A stretch of DNA of 64,000 nucleotides, taken from contig DASUEU010000037.1 in the NCBI GenBank assembly GCA_036274895.1, positions 124,001 through 188,000 on the forward strand, in the 5' to 3' direction. This DNA is from CALMKX01 sp036274895 (GTDB lineage Bacteria > Acidobacteriota > Thermoanaerobaculia > Multivoradales > SZUA-115). Below the pieces are notes generated by a model. The model was not told the DNA's origin, searched no databases, and saw only the letters and a program-made list of their open reading frames with translations. This document shows, piece by piece, positions 1 through 12,666 of the stretch. How positions within the stretch are numbered: position 1 is the first letter of the stretch; each line of letters begins with the position of its first letter. A program made the position numbers and the translations under genes.

Positions 1-67
1 GCTGGAGGTAGACGGGGAGTCGATCGAGATCTTCGAGCAGCTGGTCTTTGAGCAGCGCTTCGGTCAC
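1..67 (-). CDS. Clipped N-terminus of a small protein, possibly DUF2281-like antitoxin
   Basis: Only the first 22 codons are in the window. A GTG start at 67-65 has a good Shine-Dalgarno (GGAGGT, complement of 74-79) 6 nt upstream. The visible peptide begins MTEALLKDQLLEDLDRLPVY, an amphipathic helix of the sort that opens DUF2281-type antitoxins or other small helical proteins. The rest lies outside the window, so the assignment is a guess from the opening residues. It diverges from the outer-membrane protein gene at 157. Confidence 0.45.
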   Translation of the reverse strand, partial: MTEALLKDQLLEDLDRLPVYLQ

Positions 68-653
68 GGCAGCACCTCCGAAGGCCGATTGTAGCTCCCT
101 CCCGTACAATCCCTCCCAGCTGGCGCCGGCGGCGCCACTTCTGGAAAGGACCCTCGATGAGCCCACGCACTCGCCTCGTCCTCGCCCTGCTCGCCCTCGC
201 CCTGCCCCTCGCCACCCTGCCGGCCCGAGCCGGTGAGCACTCGATCGGCGTGGGCATCCACTACTGGCGTACCGTCGACGGCCTGCCCTCCGGCTCAACC
301 TTCGACGACATCGAAGACGACGGCAACTCCTACGTGCTCTCCTACCAGTACCAGCCCCGCGGCATCTTCACCTTCCAGGTCGATGCCGAGCTCTACCAGG
401 ACGGCTACGGCGGCTCCACCGAGCGCACCATCCTGCCCGAGGTCTTCGTGCTCGTCGGCGGCAACTTCTATGCCGGCGCCGGCGCCGGGGTGGCCTACTC
501 CGACGGCCTCGAAGACAGCCCCTCCGACCCCTTCTACATGGGCCGCCTCGGCTACCGCCTCACCCTCCTGGGCTCGATCGAGCTCGACGTCCACGCCACC
601 TACCGCTTCGACGAGTGGGACGAGCTCGAGAACATCGACGTCGACACCGACAC

Positions 654-4664
<4,011 letters not shown>

Positions 4665-4834
4665 GGCGGACCTCCTTGTGGGAAAGGCGGAAGGGCGACG
4701 AGCGGAGGACTGCGGTGAGCGGACACGACCTGGAGCGGTCTCCAGTGGTTCAGAGTCGCCGCCAACCCTATCACGAAGAAGTCATTACTGCGCAGCAGCA
4801 AATACTACCCATTGGGGTGGTGCGACGCTCGGAA
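4665..4834. other. Intergenic region upstream of pulA
   Basis: 170 nt between pulA (leftward) and the end of the vapC gene. It holds the pulA Shine-Dalgarno and an AT-richer stretch around 4770-4815 that probably contains the pulA promoter. I cannot pick a convincing -35/-10 pair, and I see no gene. Confidence 0.4.
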
Positions 4835-5248
4835 TCAGGCCACGAACGGGTTGATCACTTCGAGGCCCTCGATCCGCCCGGGGTGGAGATCCTCCGAGAA
4901 GAGCACCCGGCAGTTGGCCTCCAGGGCGGCGCAGACGATCAGTGAGTCCCACCACGAGAGGGAGCGCAGGCGGTGGAGGTCGATCGCCTTCAAGATCGTG
5001 GCGGCGTCGATCAGCACCAGGTCGAGGCGAGCGAAGAGCTCCACCTTGCGGCGGGCCACCTGGGGTCCCACCCCCAGCTTGCGCGTGGCCACCGAGAAGT
5101 ACTCGCCCAGCACCTGCGTCGAGATCACGCCCCTCCGGCTCTGGCGCAGATCCTGGAAGAGATCGAGGGCGCGGGCCCGCTTCACCGGCGAGTCGCCGTC
5201 GTCGGTGTAGACCAGCACGTTCGAGTCGAGGAAGCTACGGGCGCTCAT
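4835..5248 (-). CDS. vapC: PIN-domain toxin (VapC family)
   Basis: This 137-residue PIN-domain protein is expected to be a Mg2+-dependent RNase toxin. The first acidic residue is in FLDSNVLVY near the N-terminus, a second in the central helix, a third in WWDSLIVCAAL, and the fourth in LFSEDLHPG, so the acidic set is complete. Homology places the start at the ATG at 5248 rather than at any codon further upstream, because the PIN fold begins at MSARSFLDSN. It overlaps the upstream antitoxin gene by 14 nt, the usual toxin-antitoxin arrangement, and is co-transcribed with it. Confidence 0.88.
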   Translation of the reverse strand: MSARSFLDSNVLVYTDDGDSPVKRARALDLFQDLRQSRRGVISTQVLGEYFSVATRKLGVGPQVARRKVELFARLDLVLIDAATILKAIDLHRLRSLSWWDSLIVCAALEANCRVLFSEDLHPGRIEGLEVINPFVA

Positions 5249-5462
5249 GGATCTCCTCCCGGTCGAAGCGCCAGCCCCGCGAACGGCCTCCGCTCTCGAG
5301 AGAGATCGCCCGCAGCTCGGCGATCTCGGCCTCGGCCAGGCCCTGGGCCGCCACTCCTTCGAGATAGTCCCGTACCAGCTGATTGAGGCTCTTGCCCATC
5401 GAAGATGCCACCTTTCTCGCTTCGTCCACGATCCGGTCGTCAACGGCCAGGGTCAAGTTCAT
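5235..5462 (-). CDS. vapB: VapB-like ribbon-helix-helix antitoxin
   Basis: This 75-residue protein starts MNLTLAVDDRIVDEARKVAS, the beta-strand plus helix of a ribbon-helix-helix DNA-binding domain. It continues with an acidic, Arg-rich tail likely to wrap the PIN toxin encoded immediately downstream. It should neutralise VapC and repress its own promoter. The ATG has a GGAGGA Shine-Dalgarno. A well-formed sigma70-type promoter lies upstream at 5547-5575. Confidence 0.85.
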   Translation of the reverse strand: MNLTLAVDDRIVDEARKVASSMGKSLNQLVRDYLEGVAAQGLAEAEIAELRAISLESGGRSRGWRFDREEIHERP

Positions 5463-5546
5463 GTCCTCCTACTCCTCATTGACGGAAAACGGGTCGGGCT
5501 CGAGGCGGGGAGGTCAAAAAGAACCGTGCGCTCCTCGAGTTCACAC

Positions 5547-5575
5547 AGGTTACGTGTCCACGCATTCCGTGTCAA
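5547..5575 (-). promoter_or_regulatory. Sigma70-like promoter of vapBC
   Basis: On the minus strand a perfect TTGACA (5575-5570), a 17-nt spacer and TAACCT (5552-5547). GACACG occurs twice, once overlapping the -35 end and once next to the -10, giving a direct repeat that could be the antitoxin operator. The leader to vapB is about 80 nt. Confidence 0.7.
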
Positions 5576-5604
5576 CCCGAGAGAGACGCGACGGCGGGTC
5601 GGCC

Positions 5605-6930
5605 TCAAGGCTCCGGGTCGGGCAGGGCGGTGCCGAGCTGCTCGGCCTTCCAGCGCATCGCCATCTCGATGCGGCTCTTGCCGCTCGGATGATCGAAGAA
5701 CAGCAGCTCCTCGATCGCGCTCGGCTCGAGCTTGCGATACTCGGCGAGCTTCAGGGCGACCTCGGCGAAACCATCCGGCTCCTGGGCGGCGTTCAGACCG
5801 AAAAGATCCGCCTCGGCCTCCATCGTCCTCGAGATGGTGGTGGTCACCGGCATCGCGAAGAAGAAGAACACCGAGAGCAGGGCCGCGAAGAGGGGTAGGC
5901 CCGCCGGGTCGTCGACACCACGGATCCCCCAGGACTCCCCCCAGCGCTGCCGTGCCCGCTCGAAGCTCCAGGCCAGGAACGCGAAGCCGGCGGCGAAGAG
6001 TGCTGCCGAGAAGAGCATGCCCTTGACCATGTGGTTCAAGGCGTAGTGACCGATCTCGTGGGCCATGACGGCCCGGATCTCGGGCAGGGTGCACCGGGCC
6101 AGGAGGTTGTCGTTCAAGGTGATCCGCTCGGTGCCGGCGAAGCCGCTGACGTTGGCCGAGATGCGCTTGGTCTGGCGCGAAGCGTCCGAGACCCAGACGT
6201 CGTGGGCGGGCACGCCGTTGGCCCGGGCGAGGGAGAGGATCGGTTCTCGTACCGCGGGGTCCTCGAGACGGGTGTAGTCGTTGAACAGGGGCAGGATGAA
6301 GATCGGCAGGATCGCCGAGGCGAACATCAGGAAGACGACCGTGACCACCGTGCCCCAGACCCACCAGGTGCGGGGCGCGGCCCGCAGCACGGCATAGAGC
6401 AGGCCGATAGCGAGCGAGCCCAGGACCAGGGAGACGCCGAGACCCTTGGCCTCGTCGATGAAGAAGGCGCCCAAGGTCTGGTTGGACAGGCCGTACTGGT
6501 GCTCGCGGAAGTAGCCCGCATAGAGCCCCAGGGGCAGGTAGAGAAGGGTCGTGGCCAGCAGGTACTGGGCGCCATAGAGCACGCTCACCAGCCAGCCGGA
6601 GGCCAACCGCTCGGCCACCTCCCGCATCCGGCGCGAGAAACCGCGAGAGAGCAGCAGCCAGGCCACGACCAGGCCGTAGAGGAAGCCCCAGAGCTTGAGC
6701 CAGTAGCCCCCTTCGAAATAGGCGTCAGAGTGCTCCTTCTGCTCCGGGGTGAGGCGGTCGAGGTAGGCGCGAGTGGCGGCCGAGGAATCGAAGGCGACGG
6801 CCGGGGCGGCCGGAGAGACGGCCCGGGCCGGTGCCGGCACCTCGGTCGCGGCCAGGGGGCTCGCTGCTGCTGCGAGGTGGACGAGGGCGAGCACCGTCGC
6901 CAGCAGCTGGGCCGTTTTCTTCGCTAACAT
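5605..6930 (-). CDS. M48 family membrane zinc metallopeptidase (Ste24/CAAX-protease-like)
   Basis: This 441-residue polytopic protein has the Ste24/HtpX architecture. An N-terminal signal-like segment is followed by the M48_N membrane region with several helices (about residues 80-230). The catalytic domain has MAHEIGHYALNH (HExxH, two zinc ligands and catalytic Glu) and the downstream EAEADLFGL supplying the third zinc ligand. In bacteria such peptidases act on membrane or secreted substrates in quality control; prenyl substrates are unlikely. The ATG at 6930 is chosen over upstream codons because GGGAGGAG sits just before it and the hydrophobic leader starts there. It is divergent from the amidohydrolase gene. 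Confidence 0.9.
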   Translation of the reverse strand: MLAKKTAQLLATVLALVHLAAAASPLAATEVPAPARAVSPAAPAVAFDSSAATRAYLDRLTPEQKEHSDAYFEGGYWLKLWGFLYGLVVAWLLLSRGFSRRMREVAERLASGWLVSVLYGAQYLLATTLLYLPLGLYAGYFREHQYGLSNQTLGAFFIDEAKGLGVSLVLGSLAIGLLYAVLRAAPRTWWVWGTVVTVVFLMFASAILPIFILPLFNDYTRLEDPAVREPILSLARANGVPAHDVWVSDASRQTKRISANVSGFAGTERITLNDNLLARCTLPEIRAVMAHEIGHYALNHMVKGMLFSAALFAAGFAFLAWSFERARQRWGESWGIRGVDDPAGLPLFAALLSVFFFFAMPVTTTISRTMEAEADLFGLNAAQEPDGFAEVALKLAEYRKLEPSAIEELLFFDHPSGKSRIEMAMRWKAEQLGTALPDPEP

Positions 6931-7007
6931 GCTCGCGCTCCTCCCGGTCGATCCGAACCGGTCCCCGGTACGTCGGGGGCCTGACAAGGTTTCTCGAGGC
7001 GGCCACC

Positions 7008-8681
7008 ATGACAGCCACATCCTTGCTGTTGCTCACTCTTCTCGCTGCCCCTGCGGCCGGCGAGGCGCCCTCCCCCACCTACGATCTCGTCTTGCGCAAC
7101 GCCGTGGTCTACGACGGCAGCGGCCTGCCGCCCTTCCGCGGTGACGTCGCCGTGGTCGGCGACCGCGTCGCCGCCCTGGGCGACCTCGGCACCGAGCGCG
7201 GCCGCCGGGAGCTCGACCTCGACGGGCTCGCCCTGGCCCCGGGCTTCATCAACGTGCTGTCCTGGGCCACCGAGTCGCTGCTGGTCGACGGTCGGGGCGT
7301 CGCGGACGTGGTCCAGGGCGTCACGCTCGAGGTCTTCGGCGAAGGCTGGTCGATGGGGCCGGTCAACGAGGCCATGCGCCAGGAGGTCCTGGCCAACCAG
7401 GGGGACCTCAAGTACGAGATCCCCTGGACTACCCTCGGCGGCTACCTCTCACATCTCGAGAGCCGGGGCGTGTCCGTCAACGTCGCCTCCTTCGTCGGGG
7501 CGACCACGGTGCGCATCCACGAGCTGGGCTACGCCGACCGCAAGCCCACCGCCCCCGAGCTGGCCCGCATGCAGGAGCTGGTGCGCCAGGCCATGGAGGA
7601 AGGGGCGCTGGGCCTGGGCACCTCGCTGATCTACCCGCCGGCCTTCTTCGCCGACACCGAGGAGCTGGTGGCCCTGGCCAGGGTGGCGGGCGAGCATGGT
7701 GGGGTCTACATCTCCCACATGAGGAGCGAGGGGGACCGCTTCCTCGAAGCGATCGACGAGCTGATCGAGATCTCCCGCAAGGGCAAGCTGCCCGCCGAGA
7801 TCTACCACTTGAAGGCCGCCGGCCGCCCCAACTGGGACAAGCTGCCCGCCGCCATCACCAAGATCGAGGCCGCCCGCGCCGAAGGTCTGGCGATCACCGC
7901 CGACATGTACACCTACACCGCCGGAGCCACGGGCCTCGCCGCAACCATGCCGCCCTGGGTGCAGGAGGGAGGGCAGCAGCCCTTCCTCGCCCGCCTCGCC
8001 GATCCGGCCGTGCGCGAGCGCCTGCGCGGCGAGATGGCGAAGGCCTCCGACGGGTGGGAGAACTTCTTCCTCGCCGCCGGGCCGGAGAAGATCCTGCTCG
8101 TCGACGTGCGCAAGGAGGAGCTGCGGCCGCTGATCGGCAAGAGCCTCGCCGAAGCCGCCCGGCTGCGCGGCAAGGACGCCGCCGAGACGGTCTTCGACCT
8201 GATCGTCGAGAACGGTGGCGATCTGGGCGCGGTGTACTTCCTGATGTCCGAGGACAACGTGAGGAAGCAGCTCACGCTGCCCTGGGTGAGCTTCGGCTCG
8301 GACGCCGACGCGCCCGCACCGGAGGGTGTCTTCCTGCGCAGCAGCCGCCACCCGCGGGCCTACGGCAACTTCGCCCGCCTCCTGGGCCGCTACGTCCGTG
8401 ACGAGAAGATCCTCCCCTTGACCGAGGCAATTCGGCGGCTGACCTCGCTACCGGCCGCGAACCTCCATCTCGAAGGCCGGGGCCGCCTGGCGCCCGGTTT
8501 CTTCGCCGACCTGGTGGCCTTCGACCCGGAGAAGGTGCAGGACCACGCCACGTTCGAACAGCCCCATCAGCTCGCCACCGGGGTGGTGCACGTCTTCGTC
8601 AACGGGGTGCAGGTCCTCGCCGAGGGCCGGCACACCGGCGCCACCCCGGGACGCTTTGTGAAGCGTGCCGGGGTGCGCTAG
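7008..8681 (+). CDS. Secreted D-aminoacylase-like amidohydrolase lacking the HxH metal motif
   Basis: This 557-residue member of the N-acyl-D-amino-acid deacylase branch of the amidohydrolase superfamily starts with a signal peptide (about residues 1-19), so it acts in the periplasm. The beta-sandwich begins YDLVLRNAVVYDGSG. Strand 1 of the barrel reads PGFINVLSW, where the family normally has GFIDxHxH; both metal-binding histidines (about 84 and 86) are Leu and Trp. Later motifs persist: YISHMRSEG, IYHLKAAG and FGSDADAPAPEG. A related clade with the same FINxLSW signature is, as I recall, common in environmental genomes, so this looks like a lineage feature. The ATG at 7008 has only weak ribosome-binding potential. 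Its stop codon interlocks with that of the convergent gene. Confidence 0.82.
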   Translation: MTATSLLLLTLLAAPAAGEAPSPTYDLVLRNAVVYDGSGLPPFRGDVAVVGDRVAALGDLGTERGRRELDLDGLALAPGFINVLSWATESLLVDGRGVADVVQGVTLEVFGEGWSMGPVNEAMRQEVLANQGDLKYEIPWTTLGGYLSHLESRGVSVNVASFVGATTVRIHELGYADRKPTAPELARMQELVRQAMEEGALGLGTSLIYPPAFFADTEELVALARVAGEHGGVYISHMRSEGDRFLEAIDELIEISRKGKLPAEIYHLKAAGRPNWDKLPAAITKIEAARAEGLAITADMYTYTAGATGLAATMPPWVQEGGQQPFLARLADPAVRERLRGEMAKASDGWENFFLAAGPEKILLVDVRKEELRPLIGKSLAEAARLRGKDAAETVFDLIVENGGDLGAVYFLMSEDNVRKQLTLPWVSFGSDADAPAPEGVFLRSSRHPRAYGNFARLLGRYVRDEKILPLTEAIRRLTSLPAANLHLEGRGRLAPGFFADLVAFDPEKVQDHATFEQPHQLATGVVHVFVNGVQVLAEGRHTGATPGRFVKRAGVR

Positions 8682-9085
8682 CCGCCGTCGCTCCACAGGC
8701 CGAGCAGGTTGCCCTCCGGATCGCGGAAGCGGGCGAAGAAGCCCATCTTGCCCACCTGGCGGGGCGGCTCGACGATCTCCCCTCCGGCCCGGGAGATGGC
8801 CAGCAGGCATTCGGTCAGGGTGCAGCCGTGGAGATGGAGAACGAGCAGAGGCTGCTCCGCCCCGATGACCGCCGGGGCGCCCAGCCCACCGCCGATCGCC
8901 CCGACGTGGGCACCGGGCGGGACCTGGTCCGGAGCATCGGTACGGATCGTGTAGTAGTCGTTGCCGCCGGCGGCGAGCCGCTCCACCCGCCAGCCGAAGA
9001 CACGGCGGTAGAAGCGCGCCGCCCGCGCGGAGCTCGCCGCCGGGAGCTCGAAGTGGCTGACCGTAGCGCGGATTGGGTGGCTCAA
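8678..9085 (-). CDS. VOC (glyoxalase/bleomycin-resistance-fold) protein
   Basis: About 135 residues with the paired beta-alpha-beta-beta-beta VOC fold: it opens SHFELPA..ARAARFYRRVFGW and closes FFARFRDPEGNLLGLW, the two ends of a typical glyoxalase-like domain. Such stand-alone proteins bind a divalent metal and a small substrate; the substrate here cannot be told. The start is uncertain. A TTG at 9085 lies 8 nt after a TAGTTT box (possible leaderless start), while an in-frame GTG at 9103 would add six residues. Its stop shares the tetranucleotide CTAG with the stop of the convergent amidohydrolase gene. Confidence 0.75.
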   Translation of the reverse strand: MSHPIRATVSHFELPAASSARAARFYRRVFGWRVERLAAGGNDYYTIRTDAPDQVPPGAHVGAIGGGLGAPAVIGAEQPLLVLHLHGCTLTECLLAISRAGGEIVEPPRQVGKMGFFARFRDPEGNLLGLWSDGG

Positions 9086-9139
9086 TCGCGCAAAAACTAT
9101 CACCAACTGCCGGGTCGGGAGAGGGGCAGAGCTGAGGGG

Positions 9140-9145
9140 TAGGAT
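9140..9145 (+). promoter_or_regulatory. -10 box of a leaderless gene (luxC-like)
   Basis: TAGGAT followed by 6 nt and the GTG start at 9152, with no Shine-Dalgarno. It matches the recurring TANNNT-N6-8-start arrangement found at several other genes in the window. Confidence 0.55.
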
Positions 9146-9151
9146 CGCCCC

Positions 9152-10348
9152 GTGGCCACAGCCTCTCCCCTCGACCTCGCCCAGCGCCTCGCGCTCCGCG
9201 GCGGCCCTGCCCTGGCTGGGCTGCCGCTCGAGGTGAGACTGCGCGCCTGGGAGGCTACGGTCGCCCTCTTTCGCGATTCCGGCTCCCCGGTCCGGCAGGG
9301 TCTCGACGCGACCCTCGCACGCCACTGCCGCCTGTCGCCTCAAGGTCTCTCGGCCGGGCTCGAGACCTTGCTCGCCGGGCTCACCGGGCCTCCCCTCGAG
9401 CGGCTGGCCGCGCCGGCGGCGAACCTCCCACCCGTCGCCGCCGGGCTTCCTCCCGCCCTGGTCATCCTCGCCGGCAACCTTCCGGCGCTGGGCCTCCAGG
9501 TGCTGCTGCCGGCCCTGGTCGCCGGCCGGCCGCTGCTGCTCAAGTGCTCCTCCGCGGAGCCCCTCTTCCTGCCGGCCTTCCTGGCCGAGCTGGCGGAGCA
9601 GGCTCCCGGGCTGGGGGAGGCCTTCGCGGCGACCACCTGGCCGGGAGGCCAGGCGGCGATCGAAGCGCCCCTGCTGGCCGCGGCGGATCCGGTGGTGGTC
9701 TACGGCTCGGCTGAGACGGTGGCGAGCGTCTCGAGGAGGGCCAGGGGCCGAGTGGTCGCCTTCGGTCCCCGCACCAGCCTGGCCGTGGTCGCCCGTGACG
9801 CAGACCCGAGCACCGTGGCCGCAGGCCTGGCGCGCGATGTCGCCCTCTTCGACCAGCGGGGTTGCCTGTCCGTCGCGGCGGTCTACGTCGAGGGGGACGC
9901 CGAGCCCCTGGCCACTTTCCTCGCAGAGGCCCTCGCTGCCGAGGCGCGGCGCCTGCCCCCAGGTCCGCCTGGTCTCGCCGAGGCGGCCGGTGCCCGGCTG
10001 GCGCGCCAGGCCGCGGAGCTGGCCGGACTCTCTCGTTCGCAGGGCCCGCTCGCCGAGGGCACGGTGATCCTCGACCCCGACCCGCGCTTCCACCCCGCTC
10101 CGGGCCTGCGCACGGTGCGCGTCCACCCACTCGCCGACCTCGGAGAGCTGCCCACGATCCTCGCGCCCTGGCAGGACCGGCTCCAGGGCGCAGCCCTCGC
10201 GGGCGCAAGCGCCGAAGCCCAGGCTCCGGCTCTCGCGGCCCTTGGAGTCTCGCGAATCGCGGCCCCCGGCACGCTCCAAGCCACCGCGGCGGACTGGAAG
10301 AACGCGGGAGTGGATCTGGTGGGGGTCTTCGCCTCCCCTACATCTTGA
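9152..10348 (+). CDS. LuxC-like acyl-CoA reductase (aldehyde dehydrogenase superfamily)
   Basis: This 398-residue cytosolic protein of the LuxC/acyl-CoA-reductase family would reduce an acyl thioester to an aldehyde with NADPH. The catalytic cysteine is in FDQRGCLSVAAVYVEG, the family's DQxGC motif. An alanine/glycine-rich nucleotide-binding region precedes it (ILAGNLPALGLQVLLPALVAG). The protein is shorter than classical LuxC (about 480 residues). No LuxE-like acyl-protein synthetase or fatty-acid partner gene is adjacent, so the substrate is unknown. The GTG start follows a TAGGAT box by 6 nt and has no Shine-Dalgarno. Its last 11 nt overlap the convergent porin gene. Confidence 0.75.
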   Translation: MATASPLDLAQRLALRGGPALAGLPLEVRLRAWEATVALFRDSGSPVRQGLDATLARHCRLSPQGLSAGLETLLAGLTGPPLERLAAPAANLPPVAAGLPPALVILAGNLPALGLQVLLPALVAGRPLLLKCSSAEPLFLPAFLAELAEQAPGLGEAFAATTWPGGQAAIEAPLLAAADPVVVYGSAETVASVSRRARGRVVAFGPRTSLAVVARDADPSTVAAGLARDVALFDQRGCLSVAAVYVEGDAEPLATFLAEALAAEARRLPPGPPGLAEAAGARLARQAAELAGLSRSQGPLAEGTVILDPDPRFHPAPGLRTVRVHPLADLGELPTILAPWQDRLQGAALAGASAEAQAPALAALGVSRIAAPGTLQATAADWKNAGVDLVGVFASPTS

Positions 10349-11693
10349 ACCGCAGCGTCCCCAGCAGCTCGTCGTTGGTCAGCTCGCGACCGGAGAAGAG
10401 CGTGAAGGTGTTGGCGGCGTACTCGAGGGTGAGATCTACCCCCTCGACGATCTCGACCCGTACGCCATAGTCCAGCTTCTCCCACTCCCAGGCCACGCTC
10501 GGGGCCGGAAAGCGGGGCGGGGTGCGGTAGTCGGGATCGAGCTTGGAGTAGCGAATGGCCGGGGCGATGGTCGGGAAGAGCTGGCGGCCGGCGAGGCCCC
10601 AGACCACCGGCAGCTCGAAACGATAGGCCACCTCGCCTTCGAGCCCCACGCGCCCGAGCCCGGCCAGATCCTGGTCGACGTATTGGGCGAAGACCGAGAG
10701 TCCCCCGAGATAGAGCCAGAAGTTGCCGCCGATCTCCTCCTTGTCGTTGCTCGTGATCGGCAGGGGGAAGAGGTCCAGGGGACCGCGCAGGAGGTCGAGG
10801 TCGCCGCCGTAGAAGGTGCCGTTGAGATCGACGTTGTCGGCCAGTTCGCGGCGGTAGGTCCACACCAGCACGTCGAGACCGTCCGCGCCCGTGCCCCAGC
10901 TGGTCCGGAAGCCCAGCCCGCCGCCCAGCTCGAGATCGCCGTCGCTGTCGAGATCCTCGACCTCGGCGTCGTAGAAGATCGGGAAGCCCGACTGCAGGGG
11001 CGGCCGGGTCTGGCCCGGCGGGGGGGTCAGGAAGAACGAGGTGCCGTTGTCACCGGCCAGGGCGTTGGGATCGCGCAGGAAGAGGGGGTTGCCCTGGGTG
11101 GCCGACAGGCGCAGGTAGACGTGGCGGCCGAGATCGGCGCCCAGCTCGATCCCGGCGTCCTCGAAGCGGTTGAAGGCGGTGGAGACCAGGCCGTAGCTCT
11201 CGAGGTGGCGGTCGTTCTGGCGCTCCCACTTGGGCATCTTGCCGACCTTGACGTAGATCCCCGGCCGCTCCGGCACCACGGCCGGCTGGGACTCGCGGCC
11301 GAAGCGCAGCCACACCTCGTCGACGTCGAATTTGTGGTCCTCGGAGGTGGGATTGCGGTCGTAGAGGTCGATCACGTCAAGCTTGGCGTGGGCGGCCAGG
11401 CTCTCGCCCCACACCGCGTCGAGGAAGAGGGTGAGCACCGAGACCTCGAAGTGCTCGCCTTCGTCCACCGTCTCGAGGAAGGCGCCGCCGGGCGGTGGTG
11501 TCACCTGCGGCGGCAGCATCACCGGGGCCTTGGACAGCTCGCTGTCTCGATAGTGGGCCTTGCCCTCGATGCCCCAAGAGAGCTCGAGACCCTTGCCCCC
11601 AGCTTCCTCGGCTGGCGAATCGTCCTCCTGGGCCAGGACCGGTGCGAGCGTAAACAGACAGAGCATGACCGCAAGCGACAGGATCTTCCTCAT
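10338..11693 (-). CDS. Outer-membrane porin-like beta-barrel protein
   Basis: This 451-residue protein has a signal peptide (MRKILSLAVMLCLFTLAPVLAQ) and long alternating strands, and ends LLGTLRFKM, a C-terminal aromatic/hydrophobic strand suited to BAM recognition. Blocks such as YVKVGKMPKWERQNDR and GRHVYLRLSATQGNPLF resemble alginate-export-like and phosphate/Oprx-type porins, but I cannot fix the substrate. The ATG at 11693 is preceded by AGGAGAGG. A longer frame starts further upstream but adds only a charged non-secretory stretch. It overlaps the convergent luxC-like gene by 11 nt. Confidence 0.72.
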   Translation of the reverse strand: MRKILSLAVMLCLFTLAPVLAQEDDSPAEEAGGKGLELSWGIEGKAHYRDSELSKAPVMLPPQVTPPPGGAFLETVDEGEHFEVSVLTLFLDAVWGESLAAHAKLDVIDLYDRNPTSEDHKFDVDEVWLRFGRESQPAVVPERPGIYVKVGKMPKWERQNDRHLESYGLVSTAFNRFEDAGIELGADLGRHVYLRLSATQGNPLFLRDPNALAGDNGTSFFLTPPPGQTRPPLQSGFPIFYDAEVEDLDSDGDLELGGGLGFRTSWGTGADGLDVLVWTYRRELADNVDLNGTFYGGDLDLLRGPLDLFPLPITSNDKEEIGGNFWLYLGGLSVFAQYVDQDLAGLGRVGLEGEVAYRFELPVVWGLAGRQLFPTIAPAIRYSKLDPDYRTPPRFPAPSVAWEWEKLDYGVRVEIVEGVDLTLEYAANTFTLFSGRELTNDELLGTLRFKM

Positions 11694-11809
11694 GTGCCTC
11701 TCCTTCGGCCCTCTTGGGCGCACCTCGATCCCATCCGTTACCGAACAGGAACCTCGGCGGGTGTTGCGACGCAGATCCTAGCCCGGATGGGGACCGAGGG
11801 GGTGAGGTC

Positions 11810-12646
11810 TCAGCGCGCAGCCGGCACGGGAATCCCGACCAACCGGGCGACCGACGTCTCGAGGGTGATCCAGTCGTTGTTCTGGATGCGCCCGACCTCG
11901 CGGCCTTCGACGAAGACGATCGCCGTCGGCACGCCCTTGACACCGAGCTTCACCGCTTCGGGGTCGCGCCAGGCTTGGGGCGGCACGTCGAGCCCGTAGT
12001 AGCGGAACGAGACCTTGGAGCCGGCGGTCAGCTCCTCCAGCTTGAGGGCATTGGGCAGGTAACGGCGGCAGTGGGGGCACCAGGAGCCGAAGAAGATGCG
12101 CACCTCGGCGTTCTTGGGCTGTCGCTTGAGCCGATCGAGGGTCGAGGGATCCGGGCGGTAAGCATCCGCCGTGCGTTGGTAGGCCGGGCTGTGGGCCAGC
12201 AGGTCAGCCCGCGAGTGCGCCCCCACCAGCGGCGGCTTGGGCTTGAAGCGGACCTCTTTGTTCTCGGCCTTGAACAGGATGTCGGTGCCTTCGACCCCCA
12301 ACCTGCCGAGGGGCGTCAAGGTGGCATCCGCCAGGAGGTCTACCTGGCCGTCCGGACGCTTGACGACTTTCATCAGGTTGATGGACTCGGCCGTGCCGGT
12401 GCGCCGGGAGACCAGCACTGGCGAGGCCAGGCTGGAGGTGATGAGGAGGTAGGCCCCCGCCACCGGCGACTCGTAGAGCTCGGCTTTGGGAACCTCTTTG
12501 CCGGCGATCCAGATGACGAACTCGCTGGTGGGTGAGAAGTCCCTCAGCACCGAGTCGGCGGCGGCTTGGCTCAGGGCCGTGGACGCCGCCATGGCGGTGA
12601 GGCAAACGGCCGCGATCCAGGCTCGCGAGGGTTGCGAAGGCTTCAT
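11810..12646 (-). CDS. Secreted thioredoxin-fold protein
   Basis: This 278-residue protein has a signal peptide ending near LSQAAAD and a C-terminal thioredoxin domain with FFGSWCPHCRRYLPNA, a CPHC redox pair, followed by the cis-Pro-type KGVPTAIVFVEG strand. The N-terminal 130 residues are a beta-rich region of unknown role. It probably reduces or oxidises periplasmic thiols. It lies 20 nt downstream of the MauE-like membrane gene and is surely co-transcribed with it. Such pairs relay electrons across the membrane, so a shared client seems likely though it cannot be named. Confidence 0.82.
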   Translation of the reverse strand: MKPSQPSRAWIAAVCLTAMAASTALSQAAADSVLRDFSPTSEFVIWIAGKEVPKAELYESPVAGAYLLITSSLASPVLVSRRTGTAESINLMKVVKRPDGQVDLLADATLTPLGRLGVEGTDILFKAENKEVRFKPKPPLVGAHSRADLLAHSPAYQRTADAYRPDPSTLDRLKRQPKNAEVRIFFGSWCPHCRRYLPNALKLEELTAGSKVSFRYYGLDVPPQAWRDPEAVKLGVKGVPTAIVFVEGREVGRIQNNDWITLETSVARLVGIPVPAAR

Positions 12647-12666
12647 GGACGTCGTTCTCCCTTGAG

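Noticed and set aside
8678..10279. 533-residue minus-strand frame reading through the luxC-like gene into the VOC gene
   Set aside because: Only the C-terminal 135 residues have a recognisable fold; the rest is antisense to the luxC-like gene.
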